Positions 1 through 6,992 of a stretch of 13,159 nt of DNA are shown one piece after another. The number at the start of each line of letters is the position of its first letter. Position 1 is the first letter of the stretch. The position numbers and the translations under genes are program-made. Under the pieces are notes generated by a model. That model did not search any database, was not told the origin of the DNA, and saw only the letters and a list, made by a program, of their open reading frames with translations. This stretch comes from JBFXAM01 sp050184295 (lineage in GTDB: Bacteria > Planctomycetota > Phycisphaerae > UBA1845 > Fen-1342): the NCBI GenBank assembly GCA_050184295.1, contig JBFXAM010000128.1, positions 1 to 13,159 of the forward strand, written 5' to 3'.

Positions 1-54
1 TGCAGCGTGCCGGTACAATCAGCGGATGGCTCCCCACCAGCGGAGCCCGCGGCG

Positions 55-252
55 CGACGGGTTTGACCGGGCGCGGGCGCGACGTGTTGGACCCGGCGCG
101 GGCGCGACAAGTTGGACCCGGCGCGGCGCGACGGGTTTGACCGGGCGCGGGCGCGACAAGTTGGACCCGGCGCGGGCGCGACGGGTTGGACCCGGCGCGG
201 GCGCGACGGGTTTGACCCGGCGCGGGCGCGACGGGTTTGACCCGGCGCGGCG
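55..252. repeat. Tandem array of eight 24-25 bp GC-rich units
   Basis: Units start at 55, 80, 105, 129, 154, 179, 204 and 229. Six are 25 bp, and units 3 and 8 are 24 bp because one G is missing from the GC tail. A typical unit begins CGACGGGTTTGACCCGG and ends in alternating G/C. Variation is concentrated at two places: the triplet after CGAC (GGG, GTG or AAG) and TTT versus TTG. Units 1 and 4 share GACCGGG, and units 3 and 5 share AAGTTGGACCC. A period of 25 rotates the reading frame, so this is a non-coding minisatellite-like array, not a protein repeat. Confidence 0.9.
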
Positions 253-386
253 CGACGCAGTGGGCGGTTTAACGGCGCGCCGGAATGCCGATGACCGAGC
301 GGTGCGAGACCGGGGATCGCCGGCCGCCGCACCTGAAATATGCCGGTTGACGCTGGGTGCGTGACTGTTTTGGCGGGCGCGGAAGT

Positions 387-595
387 TCGCCCCAGCGGGG
401 CGACGGCGTGTCGCCACGGGTGGAGCCGCGCAAGCGGCGGAACCCGTGGATCAAGAATCCGAAGCGTAACTTCCGCCCCGCAAGGGGCGGCGGAATGCGT
501 GCGGCAACGATCCGACTGGCCCCGGCCGGGGCCGCACAAACCCGCGCGACCTTGTCCACGGGTTCCGCTCCGCCCTCGCGGGCCTCGCTCCACCC
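387..595. other. Structured non-coding stretch: inverted pair of a ~40 nt hairpin element
   Basis: Copy A (418-455) and copy B (551-595, inverted) share GGGTGGAGC at one end (418-426 against 587-595) and an 18 bp arm at the other (437-455 against 551-568, with T451 bulged). Each copy encloses its own hairpin: 425-438 with a GCAA loop in copy A, and 572-583, which reads GCGA on the minus strand, in copy B. Both are GNRA-type loops. Between the copies lie CCGCCCC-GCAA-GGGGCGG (473-490), a stem 499-505/531-537 and a 16 bp perfect palindrome (518-533). A further hairpin, TCGCCCC-AGC-GGGGCGA, sits at 387-403. It could be a structured RNA or a REP/MITE-like dispersed repeat. The sequence alone does not decide. 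Confidence 0.5.
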
Positions 596-875
596 CTTGG
601 CCCCGTCGCGGCCACCCAAAAGTGTCACGCACCCGTCGACGCTCGCGGAACACTCGGAGCGCATCACATTGCAGCCGCCACATCCGCCCAGAACCGGCCA
701 CGGAAAAACCCGCACGGGCCGTCCCGGTTCCACGCGCTGGGGACACCGAACCGGCCCGGCGGTTGGCAGTGGGACGAGTCACGACTGAACTTGTGCGCCG
801 CGGTCACGACCGGATGACGGACGGCGAGCCCGAGCGCGTGCAACAGACGGCGCCACACTCATCGCGGCGCCGTAG

Positions 876-895
876 CCCGGCCCGTGCGTGCCGGG
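876..895. terminator. Hairpin, possible terminator of the ribonucleotide reductase gene
   Basis: CCCGGC (876-881) pairs with GCCGGG (890-895) around an 8 nt loop, about 100 nt past the reductase stop codon on the minus strand. There is no T-tract on either side, so a role as an intrinsic terminator is weakly supported. Confidence 0.25.
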
Positions 896-997
896 TTCTG
901 ATCGGCGCGCGGAGCATTCCATCGTTGTCCTTCAGCACTCAGCCCTCAGCCCACGTCATTCAGCCGTCGGCCGGTGTCGCGCTGCCTTCGCGGACAC

Positions 998-3900
998 TCA
1001 GCACGCCGCCCAGCCGCAGGCCTGGCACTTCTTGCACCCTTCCTGCATCGCGAGCACGGCTTCGCACTGCGGGCAGCGCACCTTGTAGCCTTGGGCCGAG
1101 TCGTGCGACTGACGCACCGACGTGGTGACGGAGACGGCGAGCGCCTCGTCCGCCTCGGTCGCGAGTTCCGCATCCACGTGGAACTCGGCGATCGTCGCGT
1201 CCGCGGCGTCGTCGTGCACGCACACCTCGATCGCGGTGGTGTCATGCGCCCGCTCCGCCAACGCGGTCGCGCCGCCCGCTTCAGACCCATGCACCGCGCC
1301 GCCGTCGGCGAGCATTTGCGTGCGCGGCTGTGCGGCGCGCGACGAGCGCGCCGCGTCTTCGCCGCCTTCAACGGCGCGGAGCGCGGACCCGAGTCGCCCG
1401 CCGACGCTTTCGGCGATGCGGTTGTGCGCGGCGCCGCCGTTCGCCGCTCCCCCGGCGGGTCCGCCACCGTTGGCGGCGCCCGGGTTGTTGGGGCCGTTCG
1501 GCTTCGGGCCGCCGGCGACGGACACGGGCGGCGCGGACGCGGCGAGCGCGCGGGCGGGCGCCTCGTCCGGCGTGGGCAGCCGATCGGTGTTCGGCAGTTG
1601 CTGTGCACTGTCGAGGGCGGAAAGATCGACCTCGCCGAGCAGCAGCGCTCGCAGGCCGAAATACTCCTTGGCGCGCAGGTATTTCTTGAGCGCGCACGCG
1701 AGCCCATGGGGCAGCGACATGATCCGCCCGGCGCGGGTCGGAATCTGGAGTGACGATCCGATCCCGTCCCACTGCTTGATCAGGTGTCGGAGGCTGCCGC
1801 CGGAGCGCAGCCAGAGCGACCCGGCGCGGCACATGCCTTCGAGATCGCTGTTGGCGACGTCCCCGCCTTTGCCGAGTTGCGCGAAAATCTCCAGCTCGCG
1901 CTGACTCCGCGGATCGACCGTGATCTTGACGTGCATGTTCCCGAACGGCGTCATCTGGCGGATGCGGAAGCCGCTCACGATCTCCGGCAGGTCCATCGGC
2001 TCGACGGCCCGCGCGGCCGCGTGAACGCGCATCGCCGGCGGCCCGGCCTCGTGCGTATGGCCGTTGGTTGACGCGGTCGACGGCTCGGGCGCGGCGGCCT
2101 TGGCGGGCTCGTCCTTCTTGAGCGCCATCGGCTGGAAGCTGCGGCAGCCGTCGCGGTACACGGTCACGCCTTTGCACTTGAGCTCGAACGCGAGGGCGTA
2201 AATCTGCTCGACGTCCTGCTCGGTCGCCGCCTGCGGGAAGTTGATGGTCTTGCTGATCGACGAGTCGCAGTGATGTTGAAACGCCGACTGCATCTTCATG
2301 TGCCAGTCGGGCGCGATGTCGTGGGCGCAGACGAAGACCTGCTTGATGTCGTCGGGCACTTCGTCGATGTGCGCCAGCGTGCCCTCGCGCGCGATCCGCT
2401 CGACCAGATCCTGCGAATAAAAGCCGCGCTCCCGCGCAACCTGCAGGAAGATGTCATTCGCCTCGACCAGCGGGCGCTCGCCCTGCTTCTGGCCGCGCAG
2501 CACGTTGCGCAGAAACGCGAGCGAGAACATCGGCTCGATCCCGCCGGAGCAGTTCGCGATGATGCTGATCGTGCCCGTCGGCGCGACGGTCGTAACGGCG
2601 GCGTTGCGCATCAGGCGGTTGTGCCGGGTGTGCCAGAGGCTGCCCTTCCAATTCGGGAAGCAGCCGCGCGTGCGGGCGAGATATTCGCTCTGGTTGTGGG
2701 CCTCGTCGTTGACGAACTTCATGAGCCGCTCGCCCCACGCGACGCCGGCGGGGCTGCTGTACGCGACGTTGAGCTTGTAGAGCGCGTCGGCAAAGCCCAT
2801 GATCCCCAGCCCGATCTTGCGGTTCGCCTTGCAGATCTGGTCGATCTCGGGCAGCGGGTAGTTGTTCGCGTCGATCACGTTGTCCAGGAAGCGCGTCGAC
2901 AGGTGCACCGCGTCGCGCAGCCCGGCCCAGTCCACTTCCGCGTCCGGCGTGCAGGGGTGCATCACGAACATGCCGAGATTCACGCTGCCCAGGTTGCAGG
3001 CTTCGTAAGGCAGCAGCGGCTGCTCGCCGCAGGGGTTGGTTGCCTCGATGCGGCCGACGTGCGGCGTAGGGTTGTGCTCGTTGATGCGGTCGATGAAGAC
3101 GACGCCGGGCTCGCCGGTCTGCCACGCGTTGTGGACGATGATGCTCCAGATTTCGCGCTTGGTGTAGACCTTACCGCGAAGCGCCTCGGGCAGGTCGCCG
3201 ACACGGCGCGGCGAGCGGAAATAGCGCTCCGGCGCGTTGGCGGGCACGGGCTCGACGCACGCGACCTCGGGCAGGTTGCGGATGTCGTACTTCCAGATGT
3301 CGAGTTCGCGCGGCAGCACGAACGCCTTGCCGTTGCGCGGGTTTCGCACGATGTGCGGGGAATCCGGGTCGGCGAGGAACTCGCGCATCCAGTCGTCGGT
3401 CACCTTGACGGAGATGTTGTAGTTGGTGAACTGCGAGAGATCCTGTTTGGCGTGCAGGAACTTGAGGATGTCGGGGTGATGGATGTACATCATCCCCATG
3501 TTCGCGCCGCGGCGGAACGCGCCCTGCTGGATCGCGTTGGTCGCTTCGCTGAACGCCTTCCAGAACGTGATCGGTCCGCTCGTGGTGCCGCCGCTGGAGG
3601 AGATGAAGTCGCCGGTCGGCCGGAGCTCATCGAACGCGAACCCGGTGCCGCCGCCGGCTTTCTGAATCAAAGCCGTGTGCTTGATGCTGTTGAAGATGTC
3701 GACGATGGAATCGCGCACGGGCAGCACGAAGCAGGCGCTGAGCATGCCCATCTCGCGGCCGGCGTTCATGAGCGTGGGCGAGTTGGGCATGAAGGCGGTG
3801 CTGGTCATCAGGTGATAGAACCGGTGCTCCCAGTGATGTCGCTCCGTCTCGGTCGCGCCATAGGTGCATTCGACGTCGGCGACCGCCTTCGCGACGCGCC

Positions 3901-4051
3901 GGAACAGCCGGCCGGGGGATTCGACGCACGCTCCCGTTTCGTCTTTCTTGAGGTAGCGGGCCTCGAGGACCTTCCGGCAGTTCTCGGTGAGCGTGGGCTC
4001 GTCGAACGACAGCTCGACGGAGTTCCAAGCGCCAGCGTGGGCGAGCGTCAT
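998..4051 (-). CDS. nrdJ: Adenosylcobalamin-dependent (class II) ribonucleoside-diphosphate reductase
   Basis: Reduces ribonucleotides to deoxyribonucleotides in the cytoplasm, using a thiyl radical generated from adenosylcobalamin. The 1017-residue protein has a reductase core at about 20-640. It carries SACFVLPV (Cys107, predicted redox Cys), NPCGEQ (Cys341, predicted thiyl-radical Cys, with Asn339 and Glu343), CNLGS (Cys352, predicted redox partner) and PTGTIS at 491-496. A TSCPD-like domain follows at about 690-800. After an Ala/Gly/Pro/Asn-rich linker the protein ends in a Cys-rich zinc-ribbon-like tail (Cys993, 996, 1006, 1009, 1012, 1017), typical of NrdJ. The frame stays open for 82 codons upstream, but the ATG at 4051 is chosen for its strong AGGAGGT Shine-Dalgarno and the start of homologous-looking sequence. 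Paired NrdR-like boxes upstream point to repression by NrdR. No cobalamin riboswitch was seen in the leader. Confidence 0.95.
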   Translation of the reverse strand: MTLAHAGAWNSVELSFDEPTLTENCRKVLEARYLKKDETGACVESPGRLFRRVAKAVADVECTYGATETERHHWEHRFYHLMTSTAFMPNSPTLMNAGREMGMLSACFVLPVRDSIVDIFNSIKHTALIQKAGGGTGFAFDELRPTGDFISSSGGTTSGPITFWKAFSEATNAIQQGAFRRGANMGMMYIHHPDILKFLHAKQDLSQFTNYNISVKVTDDWMREFLADPDSPHIVRNPRNGKAFVLPRELDIWKYDIRNLPEVACVEPVPANAPERYFRSPRRVGDLPEALRGKVYTKREIWSIIVHNAWQTGEPGVVFIDRINEHNPTPHVGRIEATNPCGEQPLLPYEACNLGSVNLGMFVMHPCTPDAEVDWAGLRDAVHLSTRFLDNVIDANNYPLPEIDQICKANRKIGLGIMGFADALYKLNVAYSSPAGVAWGERLMKFVNDEAHNQSEYLARTRGCFPNWKGSLWHTRHNRLMRNAAVTTVAPTGTISIIANCSGGIEPMFSLAFLRNVLRGQKQGERPLVEANDIFLQVARERGFYSQDLVERIAREGTLAHIDEVPDDIKQVFVCAHDIAPDWHMKMQSAFQHHCDSSISKTINFPQAATEQDVEQIYALAFELKCKGVTVYRDGCRSFQPMALKKDEPAKAAAPEPSTASTNGHTHEAGPPAMRVHAAARAVEPMDLPEIVSGFRIRQMTPFGNMHVKITVDPRSQRELEIFAQLGKGGDVANSDLEGMCRAGSLWLRSGGSLRHLIKQWDGIGSSLQIPTRAGRIMSLPHGLACALKKYLRAKEYFGLRALLLGEVDLSALDSAQQLPNTDRLPTPDEAPARALAASAPPVSVAGGPKPNGPNNPGAANGGGPAGGAANGGAAHNRIAESVGGRLGSALRAVEGGEDAARSSRAAQPRTQMLADGGAVHGSEAGGATALAERAHDTTAIEVCVHDDAADATIAEFHVDAELATEADEALAVSVTTSVRQSHDSAQGYKVRCPQCEAVLAMQEGCKKCQACGWAAC

Positions 4052-4056
4052 CCGTG

Positions 4057-4063
4057 ACCTCCT
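4057..4063 (-). promoter_or_regulatory. Ribosome binding site of nrdJ
   Basis: The minus strand reads AGGAGGT, near-perfect anti-16S complementarity, 5 nt before the ATG at 4051. It decides this start over the open frame that continues to 4297. Confidence 0.8.
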
Positions 4064-4167
4064 CTTCGCGGCACGTGACAGAGCGCGAATCTGATGAACC
4101 TGAAGAAGCCGTTTCCTGCGGCTACGACGAACGGTGCGGCGCGGTACACAGGCTTCGGTTTGCTTCG

Positions 4168-4183
4168 GACCTGTATATAGCGG
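4168..4183. promoter_or_regulatory. NrdR-box-like palindrome (promoter-distal, downstream of -10)
   Basis: The core CTGTATATAG (4171-4180) matches 9 of 10 positions of the NrdR box core CwAtATaTwG; the outer positions match poorly. Its core begins 31 bp from that of the second box, the three-helical-turn spacing known for NrdR operators. It lies just downstream of the predicted -10. Confidence 0.6.
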
Positions 4184-4192
4184 GCAACTGTT

Positions 4193-4221
4193 AGCGTAGC
4201 ACAACATATTGTACACGTCAA
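4193..4221 (-). promoter_or_regulatory. Putative nrdJ promoter (-35 TTGACG, -10 TACGCT)
   Basis: On the minus strand TTGACG (4216-4221) and TACGCT (4193-4198) are separated by exactly 17 bp. The -35 is near consensus and the -10 is weak. The predicted leader is about 135 nt. The spacer coincides with an NrdR-like palindrome, so bound repressor would cover the promoter. Confidence 0.5.
4199..4214. promoter_or_regulatory. NrdR-box-like palindrome (within promoter spacer)
   Basis: GCACAACATATTGTAC matches 12 of 16 positions of the published NrdR consensus acaCwAtATaTwGtgt, including nearly all core positions. It occupies the spacer between the predicted -35 and -10 of nrdJ, with a 15 bp linker to the other box. 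Confidence 0.65.
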
Positions 4222-4380
4222 ACTCTCTTCGAAAAACCCGCCGAGAGAATTTTAAGTTCAGAATCCACCGGCGGTTGTGCGCGCGGAATTCCCACATCCC
4301 AAGGGCTTGTAGAGAGGCAGATCGTATCGGGAGCGGGAACGCCCGTGAATAGATCGGCGTGGTTGCAGCACAGCGGTTAT

Positions 4381-4411
4381 CGGGCGTCAGAGCCGTTTCG
4401 GCTTACGCCCG
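4381..4411. other. Strong two-part hairpin
   Basis: CGGGCGT (4381-4387) pairs with ACGCCCG (4405-4411), and AGCCG (4391-4395) pairs with CGGCT (4399-4403), with a small internal loop and a TTT apex. It is about 300 nt past the amidohydrolase stop and 330 nt before the nrdJ start. With no T-tract, its role is unclear; it may insulate the two transcripts. Confidence 0.4.
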
Positions 4412-4664
4412 GACAAGTGCGAGCAATCCTGGCGATACCCGCGGGGCGGGCGCGTCAGCTCGCAATGCAAATGCAGCATCGCGACGCCAAAGATCACGCG
4501 CGAAAACTCGCCGGTCGTCGCGGCTCGCATGCCGACGGGGCCGGGCCGCGCAGGTGCCGTAGGCCCTCGCTGCACCGAAGCGGGCGGACCGACAGAGTCG
4601 CCGCGTCTCGCCGCAACGCTCGCGCTTCCGGAGGCGCGGGGAGCACGGATTGGCGAACCGGATT

Positions 4665-4680
4665 CGAGCACCCGTGCTCG
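4665..4680 (-). terminator. Candidate terminator hairpin of the M20 amidohydrolase gene
   Basis: CGAGCAC (4665-4671) is the inverse of GTGCTCG (4674-4680), giving a 6-7 bp stem with a very small loop, about 25 nt past the stop codon on the minus strand. No T-tract follows, so the assignment rests on position and symmetry. Confidence 0.35.
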
Positions 4681-4704
4681 TTGCGCCGCTGCGCCGCACA
4701 TCGC

Positions 4705-5880
4705 TCAAGGCGTCGCGTCGAGCGCGTACTGCGCGAGAAGTGCCGCGCCGAGCGGCATCACGTCCTCGTCGACATCGAAGCGCGGGTGATGATGCGGGTG
4801 CGAGCAACCCTTCGCGGGATTCTGCGCGCCAAGAAACACGAACGCCCCGCGCGACTGTTGCAAGTAGTACGCGAAGTCTTCGCCGCCGCCTTGTGGCGGA
4901 ACGTTGAGAATGCGCTCGTCGGGCACGCCGAGCCGGCGCGCCGCGGCGAGCGCGCGGTCGAGCACGTCGGGGTCGTTGACCAGCGCGGGATACCCGGGGT
5001 GGATCTTCACATCGGCGACGGCCCCGAAGGCGCGCGCGATCTGCTCGGCGACTTCCCGGACGCGTGCGCAAACGCGTGTGCGCACCGACTCCTCGAACGT
5101 GCGGATCGTGCCGCGCAGCGTCGCCTCCGGCGGGATGACGTTGTCCGCCGATCCCGCGTTCACCTGCGTCACGGAGACGACCGCGACGTCGCTGGGCGCG
5201 ATCGAGCGGCTGACGACCGATTGCAGCGCAACGATGATCTGCGCCGCGACGAGCACGGGGTCGACCGTGTTCTCGGGCATCGCGGCGTGGCCGCCTTGGC
5301 CGCGCACGACAATCTCGAGCCCGTTGACCGCCGCCATGAACGGACCGCCGCGCGCCGCGACCACGCCGGCGGGGAGTTGCGAGATGATGTGCAGTCCGAA
5401 GATCGACTCGACGTCGCGCAGCGCGCCGCCGGCGATCATGTTCGGCGCGCCGCCGGGGTACTTTTCCTCGTGCGGCTGAAAGACAAATCGCACGGATCGG
5501 CGGAGATCGTCGCGGCGATCATGGAGCAGTTTGGCCGCGCCCAGCAGCATGGCGGTGTGGGCGTCGTGGCCGCAGGCGTGCATGACGCCGGCGTTGCGCG
5601 ACGCGAACGGGAGCCCGGTTTCTTCGTGGATCGGCAGCGCGTCCATGTCGGCGCGCAACGCGATCCAGCGCGCATCGTCGATGCGCAGCTCCGCCAGTAC
5701 GCCGAAGCTGTCGCCGACGTTTTCCACGGGCTCGTAGCCGATCTCGCGCAGCGTGGCAGCGACGAAGGTGGCGGTCTGGCGTTCCTCGCCGCTGAGCTCG
5801 GGGTGTGCGTGCAGGCGGCGGCGCCAGTCGGTAAGCGTTGGGCCGAGCGCGTGGGCGTCCCGGAGGAGACGGTCGGACAT
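4705..5880 (-). CDS. M20 family metallopeptidase / N-acyl-amino-acid amidohydrolase
   Basis: A cytoplasmic zinc-type hydrolase of the hippurate hydrolase / N-acyl-L-amino acid amidohydrolase / IAA-amino acid hydrolase group, which cleaves acyl or aminoacyl amide bonds. Its 391 residues match the family length. Motifs in order: RRLHAHPELSGEE (21-33), RADMDALPIHEETGLPF (76-92), HACGHDAHT (101-109) with probable metal ligands Cys103 and His105, EE (138-139) with the general-base glutamate, GLH (162-164), the lid/dimer domain at about 185-290 with GGHAAMP (196-202), GGEDFAYY (332-339) and a His-rich HPHHHPRFDVDE (361-372) holding the last ligand. FQPHEEK replaces the more usual FQPAEE. There is no signal peptide. 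The substrate cannot be read from sequence. The start ATG has only a weak Shine-Dalgarno. Confidence 0.93.
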   Translation of the reverse strand: MSDRLLRDAHALGPTLTDWRRRLHAHPELSGEERQTATFVAATLREIGYEPVENVGDSFGVLAELRIDDARWIALRADMDALPIHEETGLPFASRNAGVMHACGHDAHTAMLLGAAKLLHDRRDDLRRSVRFVFQPHEEKYPGGAPNMIAGGALRDVESIFGLHIISQLPAGVVAARGGPFMAAVNGLEIVVRGQGGHAAMPENTVDPVLVAAQIIVALQSVVSRSIAPSDVAVVSVTQVNAGSADNVIPPEATLRGTIRTFEESVRTRVCARVREVAEQIARAFGAVADVKIHPGYPALVNDPDVLDRALAAARRLGVPDERILNVPPQGGGEDFAYYLQQSRGAFVFLGAQNPAKGCSHPHHHPRFDVDEDVMPLGAALLAQYALDATP

Positions 5881-5943
5881 GCGTGTCTTTCTGCGCTGGA
5901 GAAATCCGTCGCCGCCGGCACGCCGACAATTGCGGCGGATTGC

Positions 5944-5972
5944 TTACGGCGTCGCGAGGTTGGCGATATTAT
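5944..5972 (+). promoter_or_regulatory. Putative promoter of the gene starting at 6020
   Basis: TTACGG (5944-5949) and TATTAT (5967-5972) are separated by 17 bp. The -10 matches TATAAT at 5 of 6 positions and is the only AT-rich stretch in the divergent intergenic region. The -35 is poor. Confidence 0.35.
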
Positions 5973-5995
5973 GAACGAGACCAAGCCGGGCACAA
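5968..5995 (-). promoter_or_regulatory. Putative promoter of the amidohydrolase gene
   Basis: On the minus strand TTGTGC (5990-5995) and CATAAT (5968-5973) are separated by 16 bp, about 90 nt before the ATG. The -10 shares the AT island GATATTATGAA with the predicted divergent plus-strand promoter, so the two genes may compete for one promoter region. Confidence 0.3.
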
Positions 5996-6019
5996 GGACG
6001 GCCGGTGGGAGGACGCTTC

Positions 6020-6772
6020 ATGTGGGCATTCCCGAGCGGGTGCGACGAGTTCAACGTCAGCTCGCGGCTTTATTTCAAGCTGGACCTGGCGCCCTCGCGC
6101 GAGGCGGTGCTGCACTTTTTTGAACAGATCCGCAAGGCGTTTCCGCGCATGCATCACCTGCGCCGGCGCGAGGACTCGGGCGTGCTGCTCGAAGAGCACA
6201 GCGATGACGACGGCGCCGAGCGCCGCACCGTGCGCTTGGACCCAAACGCGCTGAAGCTCAACTACGAGAACACGCCTTCGCGCGAGGCCTACGCGAAGTT
6301 CGCCAACGCCGTCCTCGGACAGGCGCCCTACGACCTCAGCCTCAGCGACCTCGACTTCGACTATCTCGACGTGGTTTTCACGTTCGATCTCGAGTTCCGC
6401 GGCAATCACGATGAACTCGTCGCCGACGCGCTCTTCAATGATCATCCGTTCGCCAACGTCCTCGCGGTCGCGAAGGCCAAGCCGATCGACTGTCAACCGT
6501 TCTTCGGCGTCGCGCTGAACGACGATTGCAGCGAACAGGCGTACCTGGAGATCAAGAGCCGCACGTCGACTTTTGAAGTGCGCACCGGCGAGTTCGAGCC
6601 CGCGCTGCTCAGCGTCTATCTCACCGTGCGCCGCTACTGGGACGTCGGCAGTCCCGGCGAGCTCCAGGCCGTCCACAAGCGGCTGCTCGCCACCGCCGAG
6701 GCGCTGGCGGCCGAGCGCGTCGTCCCGCAGATTGTGCAGCGCCTCGCGACCGCGATCGCCAGCCGCGGATAG
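6020..6772 (+). CDS. Conserved-looking hypothetical protein, 250 aa
   Basis: I do not recognise this family. The 250-residue protein looks soluble, with no signal peptide or membrane segment. Codon usage and composition look authentic. It has an acidic middle (for example LSLSDLDFDYLDVVFTFDLE at 105-124) and two stretches of predicted beta strands, one ending in an EIKSRTSTFEVRTGEFEPALL-like run around 180-200, followed by helices rich in Leu/Ala to the C-terminus. A GTG five codons upstream (6005) is in frame, but the ATG at 6020 is preferred because GGGAGG (6007-6012) lies 7 nt before it. It diverges from the amidohydrolase and is separated from the next gene by 220 nt, so it is probably transcribed alone. 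Confidence 0.8.
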   Translation: MWAFPSGCDEFNVSSRLYFKLDLAPSREAVLHFFEQIRKAFPRMHHLRRREDSGVLLEEHSDDDGAERRTVRLDPNALKLNYENTPSREAYAKFANAVLGQAPYDLSLSDLDFDYLDVVFTFDLEFRGNHDELVADALFNDHPFANVLAVAKAKPIDCQPFFGVALNDDCSEQAYLEIKSRTSTFEVRTGEFEPALLSVYLTVRRYWDVGSPGELQAVHKRLLATAEALAAERVVPQIVQRLATAIASRG

Positions 6773-6890
6773 GCCGCGGAGATTCACCCCGGCGCGGCGC
6801 GCGGCCGCGCGAGCGCACCCAGGCTCGCGAGCGCCGCCGTGTCCGGAGCAGGAACCGCGAGTTGGACTTTGCGCAAGCTTCACACTTCCC

Positions 6891-6914
6891 GCGGCCGGGC
6901 GAAAACCGGGCCGC
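6891..6914. terminator. Candidate terminator hairpin after the 6020-6772 gene
   Basis: GCGGCC (6891-6896) pairs with GGCCGC (6909-6914), extended by GG/CC across a bulged G6908, with a GCGAAAA loop; ATTTGT follows. It lies 120 nt past the stop codon. The same gap contains perfect palindromes GCGCGGCCGCGC (6799-6810) and GCTCGCGAGC (6823-6832), so which one terminates transcription, if any, is uncertain. Confidence 0.35.
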
Positions 6915-6992
6915 ATTTGTAATCGCATCCGCGCGGACCCACGTTACGCTTTGACATAGACGGCGACGCGCGGACGGACCACGGAGACACCG

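Larger units (their letters stand above)
1..997. other. Non-coding region with repeats and hairpins, no gene seen
   Basis: No open frame here reads like a protein: the long frames on both strands are Arg/Pro/Ala/Ser-rich, share no recognisable motif, and run through a 25 bp repeat whose period is not a multiple of three. The region holds the tandem array at 55-252, a perfect 10 bp GC palindrome at 273-282, the structured stretch at 387-595 and a hairpin at 876-895. Apart from these I see nothing in 600-870 or 900-997. It follows the 3' end of the ribonucleotide reductase gene. Confidence 0.7.
4222..4704. other. Intergenic region between nrdJ promoter and amidohydrolase, no gene seen
   Basis: Long frames exist on both strands (a plus frame from 4345 and a minus frame from 4701) but show only Arg/Ala-rich sequence without motifs. 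The plus frame is merely the antisense of the amidohydrolase further on. A strong hairpin at 4381-4411 and another at 4665-4680 are listed separately. No tRNA or riboswitch was recognised. Confidence 0.55.

Noticed and set aside
55..252. CRISPR array
   Set aside because: Units are contiguous with no unique spacers and no cas genes are nearby; this is a tandem repeat.
26..788. Several open frames in the left non-coding region
   Set aside because: Composition is Arg/Pro/Ser-rich, the frames cross a 25 bp repeat and GC hairpins, and no ribosome binding site or motif supports them.
2270..4057. 595-codon plus-strand open frame
   Set aside because: It is exactly antisense to the ribonucleotide reductase core, whose motifs are unambiguous.
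4052..4192. Possible cobalamin riboswitch in the nrdJ leader
   Set aside because: No B12-box-like sequence or matching architecture was seen in the leader, and the reductase uses rather than makes cobalamin.
4052..4297. 82-codon upstream extension of the reductase frame
   Set aside because: It spans the promoter and NrdR-like boxes, has non-conserved sequence, and the strong AGGAGGT at 4057-4063 fixes the start at 4051.
4345..6123. 592-codon plus-strand open frame
   Set aside because: It runs antisense through the whole M20 amidohydrolase, is Arg/Ala/Asp-rich and has no motif; it is a high-GC shadow.
6951..6956. Perfect TTGACA upstream of the MNIO cluster
   Set aside because: No acceptable -10 lies 16-18 bp downstream (ACGGAC at 17 bp), so a promoter here is not supported, although the cluster must have one nearby.
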